From assembly GCA_017549485.1 (NCBI GenBank), contig JAFYUT010000041.1:1-51402 (forward strand): a stretch of 51,402 nt of DNA, written 5' to 3'. Position numbers and translations under genes: made by a program. Of the stretch, positions 27,934 to 35,910 are shown in pieces (within the stretch, counting starts at the first letter, position 1; each line of letters begins with the position of its first letter). The notes under the pieces were generated by a model. The model was given only the letters and a program-made list of their open reading frames with translations, was not told the DNA's origin and ran no database searches. The DNA is from Akkermansia sp. Lineage in GTDB: Bacteria; Verrucomicrobiota; Verrucomicrobiia; Verrucomicrobiales; Akkermansiaceae.

Positions 27934-28335
27934 TTAATTTTCGGAGCTGTTGTTTTTCGTTCGCTTGTGTGTTATATCATCTATCAGGTAGCGCCCTCTG
28001 GGCTGTTGTTCCTCAACTTTGCGGATAGTGATGACTGAGTCGCAAGTCTTCTTTGGGGGGAGGATATCTCCTGTTTGGGGGTCTATTTGGGCTTTGCCTA
28101 TAACCATTTGCGGTGTCTGCTTGGGTTTGGTACCTGCTTTACCGGGGTGCTTTTTGGGGGCAGCGGTGGTATCTCCCGTGGTGGTGTTGCCGATTGCCAT
28201 GGGAAATTTCCCACCGATGTGTTGTTTGCTCTGCTGCTGACAAGCGCTTCCGACCAACATGACCGCGCCGGCAGATAGGGCTGCCAAGGTGGGGTAGGTG
28301 GCTTTATGCGTGATGAGTGCGGGGGAAATCTTCAT
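27934..28335 (-). CDS. Proline-rich predicted lipoprotein 2, upstream of radical SAM
   Basis: 133 aa from ATG 28335. The N-terminus YPTLAALSAGAVMLVGSAC is a lipoprotein signal with Cys32. The mature part is short, basic and Pro/Thr/Lys-rich, with the related motifs FPMAIG, TPQMVIG and DPQTG. The signal region closely resembles that of the preceding gene (YPALATLAALAG), which suggests duplication. The start at 28335 is preferred over 28371 because it clears the preceding stop, leaving an 8-nt gap. The C-terminal part (ITIRKVEEQQPRGRYLIDD) is not repeat-like. Function unknown; a substrate or surface product of the adjacent radical SAM enzyme is inferred from position only. Confidence 0.7.
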   Translation of the reverse strand: MKISPALITHKATYPTLAALSAGAVMLVGSACQQQSKQHIGGKFPMAIGNTTTGDTTAAPKKHPGKAGTKPKQTPQMVIGKAQIDPQTGDILPPKKTCDSVITIRKVEEQQPRGRYLIDDITHKRTKNNSSEN

Positions 28336-28343
28336 GATTCTGG

Positions 28344-28658
28344 TTATTCGGGGCGTGGTTGCTGAGGGCACGGAACGGAGCCCATGGTTGCCTGAGGAAT
28401 GACGGTGGGTTTGCTTTCCGGTACAGCGAGTATCACGCCCGAGGGCTGCTGCGGTGTGTAAGCAGGCTTGGGCGGTATTGTTACCTCAGGGGCTACCATG
28501 CCGCTGAATGGTTGTGGGGCAATGGCCGGTTTATCCTCTGTGGTGATAGGCTCCGTTTGGGCTGCTTTGTTGCATGACGTCAAGGTTCCTGCCAAAGCTG
28601 CTAAGGTTGCCAGTGCCGGGTATTTCAACATCTTTGCGGTACGGGGGTGTATGTTCAT
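28344..28658 (-). CDS. Proline-rich predicted lipoprotein 1 with P-Q-x-x-x-G repeats
   Basis: 104 aa. The signal ends in LTSC with Cys29 the likely lipidated residue. The mature 75 residues are low-complexity, with three spaced repeats: PQPFSGMVAPE (48-58), PQQPSGVILAVPE (69-81) and PQATMGSVPCPQ (88-99). This layout suggests several similar core segments in one precursor. It is the first gene of a likely lipoprotein-lipoprotein-radical SAM transcript. A TATAAA box at 28682-28687 lies about 23 nt upstream, with no clear -35. I do not recognise a named family. Confidence 0.7.
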   Translation of the reverse strand: MNIHPRTAKMLKYPALATLAALAGTLTSCNKAAQTEPITTEDKPAIAPQPFSGMVAPEVTIPPKPAYTPQQPSGVILAVPESKPTVIPQATMGSVPCPQQPRPE

Positions 28659-28728
28659 GTTGCGTATGCGTTGTGCGGTATTTTATACTTATGTTAATAC
28701 CGGGTAAAGATAAAAACGCGAAAAAAAT

Positions 28729-28759
28729 AACGGGTCCAGCAAAAAAAACTGTACCCGTT
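28729..28759 (-). terminator. Terminator of the 28787 gene
   Basis: A 7-bp stem (28729-28735 with 28753-28759), with a further CAG/CTG pairing inside across a mismatch and an A-rich loop. On the minus strand it is followed by ATTTTTTT. It lies 27 nt past the stop. Confidence 0.75.
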
Positions 28760-28786
28760 GAATCCATTTACCTCAGTAACGGAGGT

Positions 28787-29371
28787 TCAATATTGACTGA
28801 TGCTCTCTTCTCTTAATTTTTCTGCGAAGAGACGGAAGATTTTAGCGGGGGATGTAGGATCTGCAGCGATGCATTGTTGCATATATTTTTGTTGCATGAC
28901 ATCCAGTTGCTTCATGGAAATGGCGTCAACATTGGCATAGCCATATTGTGCTTTGGCTTTTTTGAGCTCTGCGGCGTGGCGTTCACGTACCTCAGCAAAA
29001 TCGCGGTCCGTAGCGGTGGGCGGGAGAGCTTTCAGTGCCTCCATTCTGGCGATATTGATGCTGATAAGTGTGTCGAAATACTCACGGTCTCGGCCGGTGA
29101 TGAAGGAGGGGTTCAATTTAATGACTTCTTCCAAGAAAAGAATGTGCGCTTCTACGGATGTTTTGGAGATTTGGCGTTCTTCTACAGTAGCCATGCTTTC
29201 AAACCCGGCGGCAAGGATGAAGAGAAGCGCTGCGCGAACCTGCGGTGAAAATTGCTCCCAGTTTTCGTATTGTTGAGCGGGAGCTGCGGCCGGTGCGGCA
29301 GGCTCTTGCGCTGTTGCCTGCATGACAGAACCGGAACAAATGGCGGCAATGAGAAGGAGTCTGAACGTCAT
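28787..29371 (-). CDS. Small secreted helical protein of unknown function
   Basis: 194 aa from ATG 29371. MTFRLLLIAAICSGSVMQATAQ is a type I signal peptide, followed by an Ala/Pro-rich spacer and a mostly alpha-helical domain (FSPQVRAALLFILAAGFESM, then KTSVEAHILFLEEVIKLN). Upstream in-frame starts to 29536 would bury the signal peptide. TTTACA and TAGGAT with a 16-bp spacer lie about 40 nt upstream. A terminator follows. The family is not recognised; it resembles in size and character the 46217 gene, another small secreted helical protein. Confidence 0.75.
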   Translation of the reverse strand: MTFRLLLIAAICSGSVMQATAQEPAAPAAAPAQQYENWEQFSPQVRAALLFILAAGFESMATVEERQISKTSVEAHILFLEEVIKLNPSFITGRDREYFDTLISINIARMEALKALPPTATDRDFAEVRERHAAELKKAKAQYGYANVDAISMKQLDVMQQKYMQQCIAADPTSPAKIFRLFAEKLREESISQY

Positions 29372-29465
29372 ACCGAGAAGATGTGTTAGTTTCGGGATAA
29401 TCCTACCGTAAATATCAATTTTGTAAAGCAAATTTTCGGCATCAATCCTAAATCCGCCTGTGTTT

Positions 29466-30590
29466 TTATGAATGCCCCGATTCTGTATGGCCGAGGAGCG
29501 AACGGTAGAGCTGCATGAACGATTCTGCCGTATCACTGATGCGGTAGGGGGCCGGCAGCTCTGTCAGGGGAGATGGGCGGTATGTGTGCCATTGAATGAT
29601 GGTGTCTGCCATGGCGGCCGCGTCTCCCGGGGCTACGCGTCCTTCGGGCAAAAATGCCTCCAGCAGCTCCCCGACTACACCGTGATCGTATCCTAATACG
29701 GGACGCCCCAGCGCAAGCGCCTCAAGCACGGGGCGGTCATAGGTGGCGGGGCGGCGGGTGAGCGAGAGGGTGATATCACAGGCACAGAGCACTTCTCGCA
29801 AATCGGGGCGGGCTCCTATCCAGCTGATGTGCTCGGTAAGGTTGGCTGCGGCGAACTTATTTTTCAGCTGCTCGGTGTAGAGAGGGTCTGCCTTACGGGA
29901 GTCTCCGGCTATGAAGGCGTGTGTGGGGATGCCTTGGTGTAACAGTGTGCTGAGAATGGGTACCAAATCCTCCAGCCCGTGCAAAGGTGAAATGGCACCG
30001 GGTATACAGAGCGTGAGGCGGTTGCGGGCCTCCGGTTGTGAGGTTCTCCATTGTTCTTGCTTATCCGCTGTAAAGGGGAAAGCGGGGAAGCATTGTTTCT
30101 CATTTACGCCGTAGGGTATGAGCAGTAAGTCTTTGCGGTGGTGTTTGAAACAGCTTTTCAGAGATTCTTGGCGCAAGTGCTTGGAAATGGTGACAACGGC
30201 ATCACACGATTTTCGGAACAAGCTGCACCCCGTCCGAGGGTAAGCGGTGAGTACGCCCACGATACGAGGTTTCTCCTCTTTAAGCCCACTGCATGCAGCA
30301 GATGCGAATATGGCTGCAACCGTGCCGTATACCTGAATGATGTGCGGGCGCAGGCTACGTACCAAACCGCGCAGGCGGTGCAGCTCTGCCAAGCCGTTGA
30401 GCAGGTTAGGGATGCGACACAATCGGTGCTCTACTCCCGCGGTAAGCAATTTGCTTACCAATTCATTAGCCGGGGAGAGGACAATGTTATGAGAATCCCC
30501 GCGTTGACGGAGGGCGCAGGCTAAATCTGCCGCCATTTGCATGGTGCCTCCTGCCCGCAAATGCGGCGCAACGTGGAGAATTTTGAGCAT
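29466..30590 (-). CDS. Glycosyltransferase, GT4-like (GT-B fold)
   Basis: 374 aa. The N-terminal acceptor domain begins MLKILHVAPHLRAGGTMQMA. The C-terminal donor domain has the GT4 signature RPVLEALALGRPVLGYDHG, with the E-X7-E-type glutamate, and GDSRKADPLYTEQLK earlier. It is paralogous to the next gene: both end with the LPEG.V..GD.AAMA pattern and a PAPYR segment. The sugar and acceptor are unknown; a role in lipopolysaccharide or capsule is inferred from the adjacent ELM1-family gene. It starts 4 nt after the stop of its paralogue. No clear terminator was seen after it. Confidence 0.9.
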   Translation of the reverse strand: MLKILHVAPHLRAGGTMQMAADLACALRQRGDSHNIVLSPANELVSKLLTAGVEHRLCRIPNLLNGLAELHRLRGLVRSLRPHIIQVYGTVAAIFASAACSGLKEEKPRIVGVLTAYPRTGCSLFRKSCDAVVTISKHLRQESLKSCFKHHRKDLLLIPYGVNEKQCFPAFPFTADKQEQWRTSQPEARNRLTLCIPGAISPLHGLEDLVPILSTLLHQGIPTHAFIAGDSRKADPLYTEQLKNKFAAANLTEHISWIGARPDLREVLCACDITLSLTRRPATYDRPVLEALALGRPVLGYDHGVVGELLEAFLPEGRVAPGDAAAMADTIIQWHTYRPSPLTELPAPYRISDTAESFMQLYRSLLGHTESGHS

Positions 30591-30594
30591 GGCT

Positions 30595-31701
30595 TTAATG
30601 GATGAGGGCGTTATAGAGTGCTATGTGGGCACCTATCATATCCTCTCTGCGGTAAGGCGCGGGTATAGGCAGCACGGGGGTGGGGCGCTGCGTGTACCAC
30701 TTGCTCAAAAGCTGAGCCATGGCTGCGGTATCACCGGTGGGTACTTTACCCTCGGGCAAGAAAACCTCCAGCTGTTCGCCGACGCCGCCGTGCTCATAGC
30801 CGGCTACGGGGCGCCCCAGTGCCAGTGCTTCGAGCGTGGTTTTACCGAATGATTCGGGTTGTAAGGTAAGGGATAGTGTGACATCACATGCACACAGAAC
30901 ATCCCGCAGGTCTCGGCGGTGTCCTGTCCACGTGACATCGTTGCTCAATCCTGCTTGTTCGAACTCTTGTTCTATCTCTTGGCGGATGGCTTCTTTCCCT
31001 TTCTTGGTTTCGCCTACGATAACGGCATGCGCCGGTATACCACAGGCCTTGAGTGCCCCGATGATGGGGGGCAGGTGGGTGGCCCCTTTAATGCGGGTAA
31101 TGCGCCCCGGCAGACAGATGGTAAATTTCCCCTCAAGTTCGGGGTAATCCGTACGCCACTTGGTGAACCACTCAGCGGTGGGGGTGTACTCGGGGTAATT
31201 TTGCGCCACATCCACGGAGTTGGGAATTACCACGATGTCAGCTTCCGCTGTGCGTGGGTAATTCTCAAGGATATGTTGTTTCATGCAGCGTGATACGGCA
31301 ATGACCTTGTTGCCGCGTGCCATGATGCCTGAGTAGAAATTCACGGAATGGAATCCGTGGAATGTGCTGACCACTTTGGGCCTGGCTGCTTTGGGTAAGC
31401 GTTTTACGGCAAGATGCCCCACCCATGCGGGTACGCGTGAGTGCAAGTGCAGAATGTCCGGCTTTTCTTCTTTCAGCAGCCGTGCCAGTTTGCCGACCTG
31501 CAACAGCGTTAACAGGCTCTTTTTGCCGATGGGGCGGGTTATGTGGCGCGCGCCGGTGGCTTCTATGCCTGCCACCATGGGGCCACCTGCCGAAACCACG
31601 ACACACTCTACCCCTTGCTCTGTAAGCCCTTGGCAGAGCTCAAGAACAACTTGCTCAACACCGCCCGAGGAGAGCGAGGGTAAGAGATGCATTACTTTCA
31701 T
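30595..31701 (-). CDS. Glycosyltransferase, GT4-like (GT-B fold)
   Basis: 368 aa. The acceptor domain opens MKVMHLLPSLSSGGVEQVVL, typical of GT4 enzymes. LPGRITRIKGATHLPPII and FGKTTLEALALGRPVAGYEHG are donor-side motifs. It is the sister of the gene at 29466, with closely matching C-terminal ends, so a tandem duplication is likely. Its first four bases overlap the stop region of the ELM1-family gene (ATGA). It is cytosolic or peripheral to the membrane. Likely role: adding successive sugars to a cell-surface glycan, substrates unknown. Confidence 0.92.
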   Translation of the reverse strand: MKVMHLLPSLSSGGVEQVVLELCQGLTEQGVECVVVSAGGPMVAGIEATGARHITRPIGKKSLLTLLQVGKLARLLKEEKPDILHLHSRVPAWVGHLAVKRLPKAARPKVVSTFHGFHSVNFYSGIMARGNKVIAVSRCMKQHILENYPRTAEADIVVIPNSVDVAQNYPEYTPTAEWFTKWRTDYPELEGKFTICLPGRITRIKGATHLPPIIGALKACGIPAHAVIVGETKKGKEAIRQEIEQEFEQAGLSNDVTWTGHRRDLRDVLCACDVTLSLTLQPESFGKTTLEALALGRPVAGYEHGGVGEQLEVFLPEGKVPTGDTAAMAQLLSKWYTQRPTPVLPIPAPYRREDMIGAHIALYNALIH

Positions 31702-32639
31702 GGTACCAACTGCGGGAATTTTTCGAGAATATAATCGGCAGTACGTCCGGCTTCGTCCAGTACATCACCCGTTTGCGGTATTTGATGCTCTTTGGCCCAT
31801 GCGGTAAAGGTGCACACGGCACCATCTGCCACAAGCATGTTGAGCCCACGTGCTACGCGGGAAATCTTCTCTTTGTTTTTAGCCTTCTTGCGGGGCATTT
31901 CAATCACCCCCACGGGAGCACCGCTGCTGAGAGCCTCATATACCATGGATACGCTGTCTTGCGTTACCCAGACCTCGCGGGCGCAGGCCAAGTGGTCTGC
32001 CACCCACGTGGGGCCGGTTTGTTCTACGGGCTCTACACGCACGCTGGGGCATGCTGCCGTGACATCTTGCACAAAGTCTTTCGGGGTGCGGCGTGAGGTG
32101 GTGAGCACAATATTGTTGGAGCAGGTGCGTACAATGGTGCTGAGCTGGTTGAGCACATGCTCGGCATCCCAATTGAACTCCTTGCTCGGGCCGCCGATGA
32201 GGATGAGTGTGTCGGTCTTCTCTACTTCGGGGCAGGGCTTGATGTTGTTGATGGCACCGTTGGTGAGGAACACGTTGGAAGCCGGGGCTTTGCCATCAGG
32301 CATATCGTGGCGGGGGATGACACAGAGGTCAAACATGCCCATGGGTAAACTGGGTTTCATGCACACAATACGCGGGCAACGCAGATGCCTGGACAGGCTG
32401 AGAGCAGCCAAGTGTGTGCTGTGGCCGGCGCAGAGAATCAAATCCGGGCGCGGTAAATCCAAATCCTTGCCTTTGTAGCATAATTTGGAGAACCATGTTT
32501 TGCCTACAATGGAAACCTCATGCACGGCGTGAGGTGCGTTGGGCGCCTTTTGCATCGCGCGCGCCAACAGGGCAGAGGCCAATCCCCTTGTTTGTGAGAG
32601 GTGGCCTTTCTTTTCATCGCTGATGATGTAAATAATCAT
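31698..32639 (-). CDS. ELM1/DUF1022-family protein, GT-B-like
   Basis: 313 aa. The start MIIYIISDEKKGHLSQTRGLA and the motifs LILCAGHSTHLAAL, LILIGGPSKEFNW, LTTSRRTP and VTQDSVSMVYEALSSGAPVGVIEM match the ELM1 (mitochondrial fission ELM1/GtrOC1-like) family, which has a glycosyltransferase-like fold. In bacteria these proteins are usually linked to lipopolysaccharide or nucleotide-sugar work; the exact reaction is not settled. It starts 12 nt after the DHOase-like gene and overlaps the downstream glycosyltransferase by 4 nt. The family call is firm, the function only contextual. Confidence 0.85.
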   Translation of the reverse strand: MIIYIISDEKKGHLSQTRGLASALLARAMQKAPNAPHAVHEVSIVGKTWFSKLCYKGKDLDLPRPDLILCAGHSTHLAALSLSRHLRCPRIVCMKPSLPMGMFDLCVIPRHDMPDGKAPASNVFLTNGAINNIKPCPEVEKTDTLILIGGPSKEFNWDAEHVLNQLSTIVRTCSNNIVLTTSRRTPKDFVQDVTAACPSVRVEPVEQTGPTWVADHLACAREVWVTQDSVSMVYEALSSGAPVGVIEMPRKKAKNKEKISRVARGLNMLVADGAVCTFTAWAKEHQIPQTGDVLDEAGRTADYILEKFPQLVP

Positions 32640-32651
32640 GGGAATATGCGT

Positions 32652-33950
32652 TTAACAAAGCGGTAAGGTGATACTGCCGTTCAGAGTGCTGCCCAACAAC
32701 GGGGTATTGAGCGTGCCACAATTCATGGTTGCCTCTGTTACGGTCATTTCAGTATCGGGGGCAAAGAGCAACAGCGGTGCCACCATGGGGGTGTCTTCTT
32801 CATGGTCGTACGGGGTTGCAATCTCTGCGGGGTTGATACAACATGCGCGCACTACCTCAGCCCAGCTTAATTTGCCGGGTTTGATGAGGTATGTGTAAAT
32901 GGCGGGCAAGAAAGTATCCAGCGCCACCATGCCTTGCGGGGCAGACACAAAATCCTGCTTCTTGGCAAAGGGAATGCACGGGGTGTGATCCGTGACAATG
33001 CAGTCAATGGTGCCGTCTTTGACGCCCTCAAGCAGGGCATCGCAGTCCGATTGCTCGCGCAGCGGCGGCAATGTTTTGAAGGTGGTGTTGTAGTCACCCA
33101 CGTTCTCGTGCGTGTAGAGCAGGTGGTGCAGGGCGACCTCGGCGGTGAGGCCTTTCACGCCACGCTGTTTGGCGCGGCGTATGATGGCTACGCCCTCTGC
33201 CGTGCTGACGGTCTGAATGTGAAGTTTTGCACCTGCGTCTTCCGCCAAGCGGATGAGGGTTTCGATGCCGATTTCTTCGGCACAGGCAGGGGTGCCGTGC
33301 AGCCCGAGCGAGTATGATGTGGTGCCGGGGTGCATGTAAGTGTTTCGGGTAAGGGCCGGTACATCACCGCGAATGGCGAAGGTGAGGTCCAGCTCGGCTG
33401 CATATTTCATGGCACGGTGCAGCATGAGCAGGTTGTCTGTCACATGCTCGGCATCACTCAGGATGGAGACTCCGCGTGCGGCCAAGGTATTGTAAGGTGT
33501 TTGTTGAGAGCCCTGCATGCCCTCGGTAATGCAACCGGCGGGTATCATAGCTGCGGCAGAGCGCTGTGTGGCGGCCTCGTCAAAGCTGTCGAGTGTAGAG
33601 GCGTTGTCGAAGCAGAATCCCGGTGTGGGCATGACCAACATACCCCATACGCCACCTTGTATGGCGGCTTGGCCGGTTCGGTAAATGCTCTCTCTCTTGC
33701 TGCACCCGGCAATTTCAATTTTGGCGTGCAGGTCGAACAGCGCGGGCAAGAGCAGCTTGCCGGTGGCATCGATGACACGAGCTCCTTCGGGGATTTTCAT
33801 TTCGCCGGCATCCGTGACCCCGGTTACGCCCTCCAGCGGGATGTCGTCTAAAAAGATGGTGGTGGGTTCATCGCCGCTCTGGCCCATGCGCAGATCCAGC
33901 TTTTGCCCGTTGAGCGCCCATGTAGCGTTAGTGATATAGGTATTAGTCAT
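32652..33950 (-). CDS. pyrC': Dihydroorotase-like protein, probably non-catalytic (PyrC')
   Basis: 432 aa, with the fold and length of class I dihydroorotase. The metal motif H-X-H-X-R reads His75-Ala-Lys77-Ile-Glu79 (in LFDLHAKIEI), so the second His and the substrate Arg are gone. The D-H-A-P-H motif reads TDHTPC, losing its last His, and MPNT reads MPTP. The His pair in EVALHHL is kept. Such degenerate copies (PyrC' of Pseudomonas) hold the aspartate transcarbamoylase complex together. Here pyrB overlaps its start by 8 nt, the same arrangement. A true dihydroorotase must lie elsewhere in the genome. A divergent active enzyme is less likely. Confidence 0.85.
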   Translation of the reverse strand: MTNTYITNATWALNGQKLDLRMGQSGDEPTTIFLDDIPLEGVTGVTDAGEMKIPEGARVIDATGKLLLPALFDLHAKIEIAGCSKRESIYRTGQAAIQGGVWGMLVMPTPGFCFDNASTLDSFDEAATQRSAAAMIPAGCITEGMQGSQQTPYNTLAARGVSILSDAEHVTDNLLMLHRAMKYAAELDLTFAIRGDVPALTRNTYMHPGTTSYSLGLHGTPACAEEIGIETLIRLAEDAGAKLHIQTVSTAEGVAIIRRAKQRGVKGLTAEVALHHLLYTHENVGDYNTTFKTLPPLREQSDCDALLEGVKDGTIDCIVTDHTPCIPFAKKQDFVSAPQGMVALDTFLPAIYTYLIKPGKLSWAEVVRACCINPAEIATPYDHEEDTPMVAPLLLFAPDTEMTVTEATMNCGTLNTPLLGSTLNGSITLPLC

Positions 33951-34872
33951 TGTTCTGCGTTTGGGGGGTGAGGTGATAAAGAATGCTCATGCGGGCGGCT
34001 ATGCCGTTTTCAACTTGGTTGTTGATAAGGCAATTACGGTAATCCATGGCGGCGTCGCAAATTTCCACGCCACGGTTGACGGGGCCGGGGTGCATGATGC
34101 TCAGGTTCAGGTCATCAATGCGGCGCAGACGCTCCTCGGTAACGCCGAATGCTTGGTGATAATCCCCGCGGGGGAAGAAGGGGGTGTCCATGCGCTCATT
34201 CTGCACGCGCAGCAGGTAAATGACATCGGGTTTCCAGTTGAATACCTGCTCCCAGTTCGTGAAGCGGGGGATGCCGGTGTGCTTTTCCTGCGGTACCAGC
34301 GGGCCGGGGCCCATATAGGCTACCTCGGCACCCAAGCGGCGCAGGATGGTGCTGGTAGAGCGGGCGACGCGGCTATGAAGAATATCACCGATGATAACGA
34401 CTCTCTTGCCGCCTACTTCGCCGTATTTTTCTTTGATGGTGAAAGCATCCAGGAAGGCCTGGCTGGGGTGGGCATGTGCGCCGTCTCCTGCGTTGATGAC
34501 GGCGGCTTTGCAGTGGCGGGCAATAACGGCGGGAATGCCGCTGTTTTTGTGGCGCACAATGATGTAGTCCATCTTCATGCTCATGAGCGTGTCAATTGTG
34601 TCGTGCACGCTTTCTCCCTTAACCACGGATGAGGTGGAAACCGTGAAGGTGGTAACGTCTGCCGACAAACGATTGGCCGCTACCTCAAAGGAGGAGCGGG
34701 TACGGGTGCTCGGCTCGTAAAAGAGGGTGAGTACCGATTTGCCTTTGAGAGCCGGTACTTTTTTGACGCTCTTGGTGAAGATATCTTTCATGGCCGAGGT
34801 GCTCTCCAGTATGGTGTGGATGTCCTCGTCACTCAGTGCATCAATCGTGATTAAATCTTTTCTCGGATTCAT
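33943..34872 (-). CDS. pyrB: Aspartate carbamoyltransferase catalytic subunit
   Basis: 309 aa. PyrB joins carbamoyl phosphate to aspartate, the committed step of pyrimidine synthesis. The carbamoyl-phosphate loop FYEPSTRTRSSFE (51-63), the HPSQAFLDAFT segment and the aspartate-side IMHPGPVNRGVE are all intact. It lies 21 nt after pyrR and overlaps the DHOase-like gene by 8 nt, so translational coupling is likely. No pyrI regulatory subunit is present, consistent with a PyrB-PyrC' type complex rather than the E. coli type. Confidence 0.97.
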   Translation of the reverse strand: MNPRKDLITIDALSDEDIHTILESTSAMKDIFTKSVKKVPALKGKSVLTLFYEPSTRTRSSFEVAANRLSADVTTFTVSTSSVVKGESVHDTIDTLMSMKMDYIIVRHKNSGIPAVIARHCKAAVINAGDGAHAHPSQAFLDAFTIKEKYGEVGGKRVVIIGDILHSRVARSTSTILRRLGAEVAYMGPGPLVPQEKHTGIPRFTNWEQVFNWKPDVIYLLRVQNERMDTPFFPRGDYHQAFGVTEERLRRIDDLNLSIMHPGPVNRGVEICDAAMDYRNCLINNQVENGIAARMSILYHLTPQTQNND

Positions 34873-34893
34873 TTTCAGCTGTGGGGAAAGGAA

Positions 34894-35412
34894 TCAATAG
34901 GTCAGTTCTTCTTTGCCGTCTATTTCTTGCAGCGTGAGCTGTACTCGCTCTGACTCCGGTGCATCAAGTTTAAATGCTGCATAGTCCGGGTGTATGGGCA
35001 ACTGGCGGCCTCCGCGGTCTGCCAAGCAGTGCAGTTCTACCTTGGCGGGACGTCCGTATTCAAAGATGACTTCCATGGCGGCGCGTGCCGTGCGCCCGGT
35101 GTTACATACGTCATCCACCAGTACCAAGGTCATGTCATCCGGAGAGAATGGCAGGTATGATGACTTGAGTGCAGGGCGTATACCTCTCAGGCTCAGGTCA
35201 TCGCGGTACAGGGTGATATCAATGGCGCCGTACTCGGCCTCACAACCGGCGTCTTGCAGTTTGCGGACGAGTCGACGCGCCAGCACATCGCCGTGGCTGA
35301 TGAGCCCGACAATGGCCAGCTTGCCGGTTGCCTGCTGAACGGTTGAGTTGAGCAGGTGGGTGGCCCAGGCATCAAGTGCCTGTTCAATTTCGGCCTGGTT
35401 GATGGTGGGCAT
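34894..35412 (-). CDS. pyrR: PyrR-type bifunctional regulator / uracil phosphoribosyltransferase
   Basis: 172 aa. The PRPP-binding loop LVLVDDVCNTGRTARAAME and the upstream ISHGDVLARRLVRKLQ match PyrR, which binds pyr mRNA in response to UMP and also makes UMP from uracil and PRPP. It is first of the three pyr genes, 15 nt after purE. The small gaps (15 nt before it, 21 nt after) leave no space for a leader attenuator, so RNA-based control of this operon by PyrR is not evident. Enzymatic salvage, or control of other pyr loci, is possible. Confidence 0.9.
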   Translation of the reverse strand: MPTINQAEIEQALDAWATHLLNSTVQQATGKLAIVGLISHGDVLARRLVRKLQDAGCEAEYGAIDITLYRDDLSLRGIRPALKSSYLPFSPDDMTLVLVDDVCNTGRTARAAMEVIFEYGRPAKVELHCLADRGGRQLPIHPDYAAFKLDAPESERVQLTLQEIDGKEELTY

Positions 35413-35427
35413 GATAAAAAAAGTTGA

Positions 35428-35835
35428 TTATTGAGCGAGCTTGATGATGCGGTGTGCTGCCATGGCGGCATTGATGGGGGTCTTCTTATGCAGGCCGACC
35501 GTGGTAGCGGGTACGCCGCCGGGAAGCTGAGAAATGGCCAGCAGTGCGTCTACACCGTTGAGCGGACCGCAGGGAACGGGTACACCGATAACGGGAAGCT
35601 CGGTATTCATCACAACAACGCCGGGCAGGGCTGCAGAGAGTCCGGCTACGCACAGCAGAACAGCCTTGGTGCCGTCGGCCTCAAGCTTTTTGAGGTACTC
35701 GATAAGTTCGGGCAAATCACGGTGGGCGGAGTAGACCACTTCTTCGTGTTCTACGTTGTTCTCTTTCAAATACTCACGGGCGGGCTCCATGAAGGGGAGG
35801 TCGCTCTTGCTGCCATAAATGGTAATAACTTTCAT
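35428..35835 (-). CDS. purE: N5-carboxyaminoimidazole ribonucleotide mutase PurE
   Basis: 135 aa. PurE acts in purine synthesis, interconverting carboxyaminoimidazole ribonucleotides. The GSKSD motif (8-12), YSAHRDLPEL, the loop VAGLSAALPGVV and PVIGVPVPCGPLNGVDALL are conserved features; the middle loop has Leu-Ser where GGAAH is more usual. It is shorter than the ~160-aa typical class I enzyme. The ATG at 35835 is chosen over 35898 because a promoter lies between them and the conserved N-terminus starts there. It leads a run purE-pyrR-pyrB-pyrC'-ELM1-GT-GT with very small gaps, mixing purine, pyrimidine and glycan genes. Confidence 0.9.
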   Translation of the reverse strand: MKVITIYGSKSDLPFMEPAREYLKENNVEHEEVVYSAHRDLPELIEYLKKLEADGTKAVLLCVAGLSAALPGVVVMNTELPVIGVPVPCGPLNGVDALLAISQLPGGVPATTVGLHKKTPINAAMAAHRIIKLAQ

Positions 35836-35854
35836 GCTAGAGCTTATTCTAGCA
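35835..35854 (-). repeat. Inverted repeat touching the purE start codon
   Basis: 7-bp perfect arms (35835-35841 with 35848-35854) with a 6-nt loop. It spans the -10 box and ends on the first base of the purE ATG. It could be an operator overlapping the promoter; it is too short to be sure. Confidence 0.4.
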
Positions 35855-35874
35855 CGGCAAACGGCGTGGCGCAA
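35846..35874 (-). promoter_or_regulatory. purE operon promoter, near-leaderless
   Basis: On the minus strand TTGCGC (35869-35874), 17-bp spacer, TAGAAT (35846-35851). Ten nt separate the -10 box from the ATG at 35835, for a leader of about 3-4 nt. Confidence 0.6.
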
Positions 35875-35910
35875 GCAAAATCCACCCTCATGGCGCAATT
35901 ATAAAACCGG

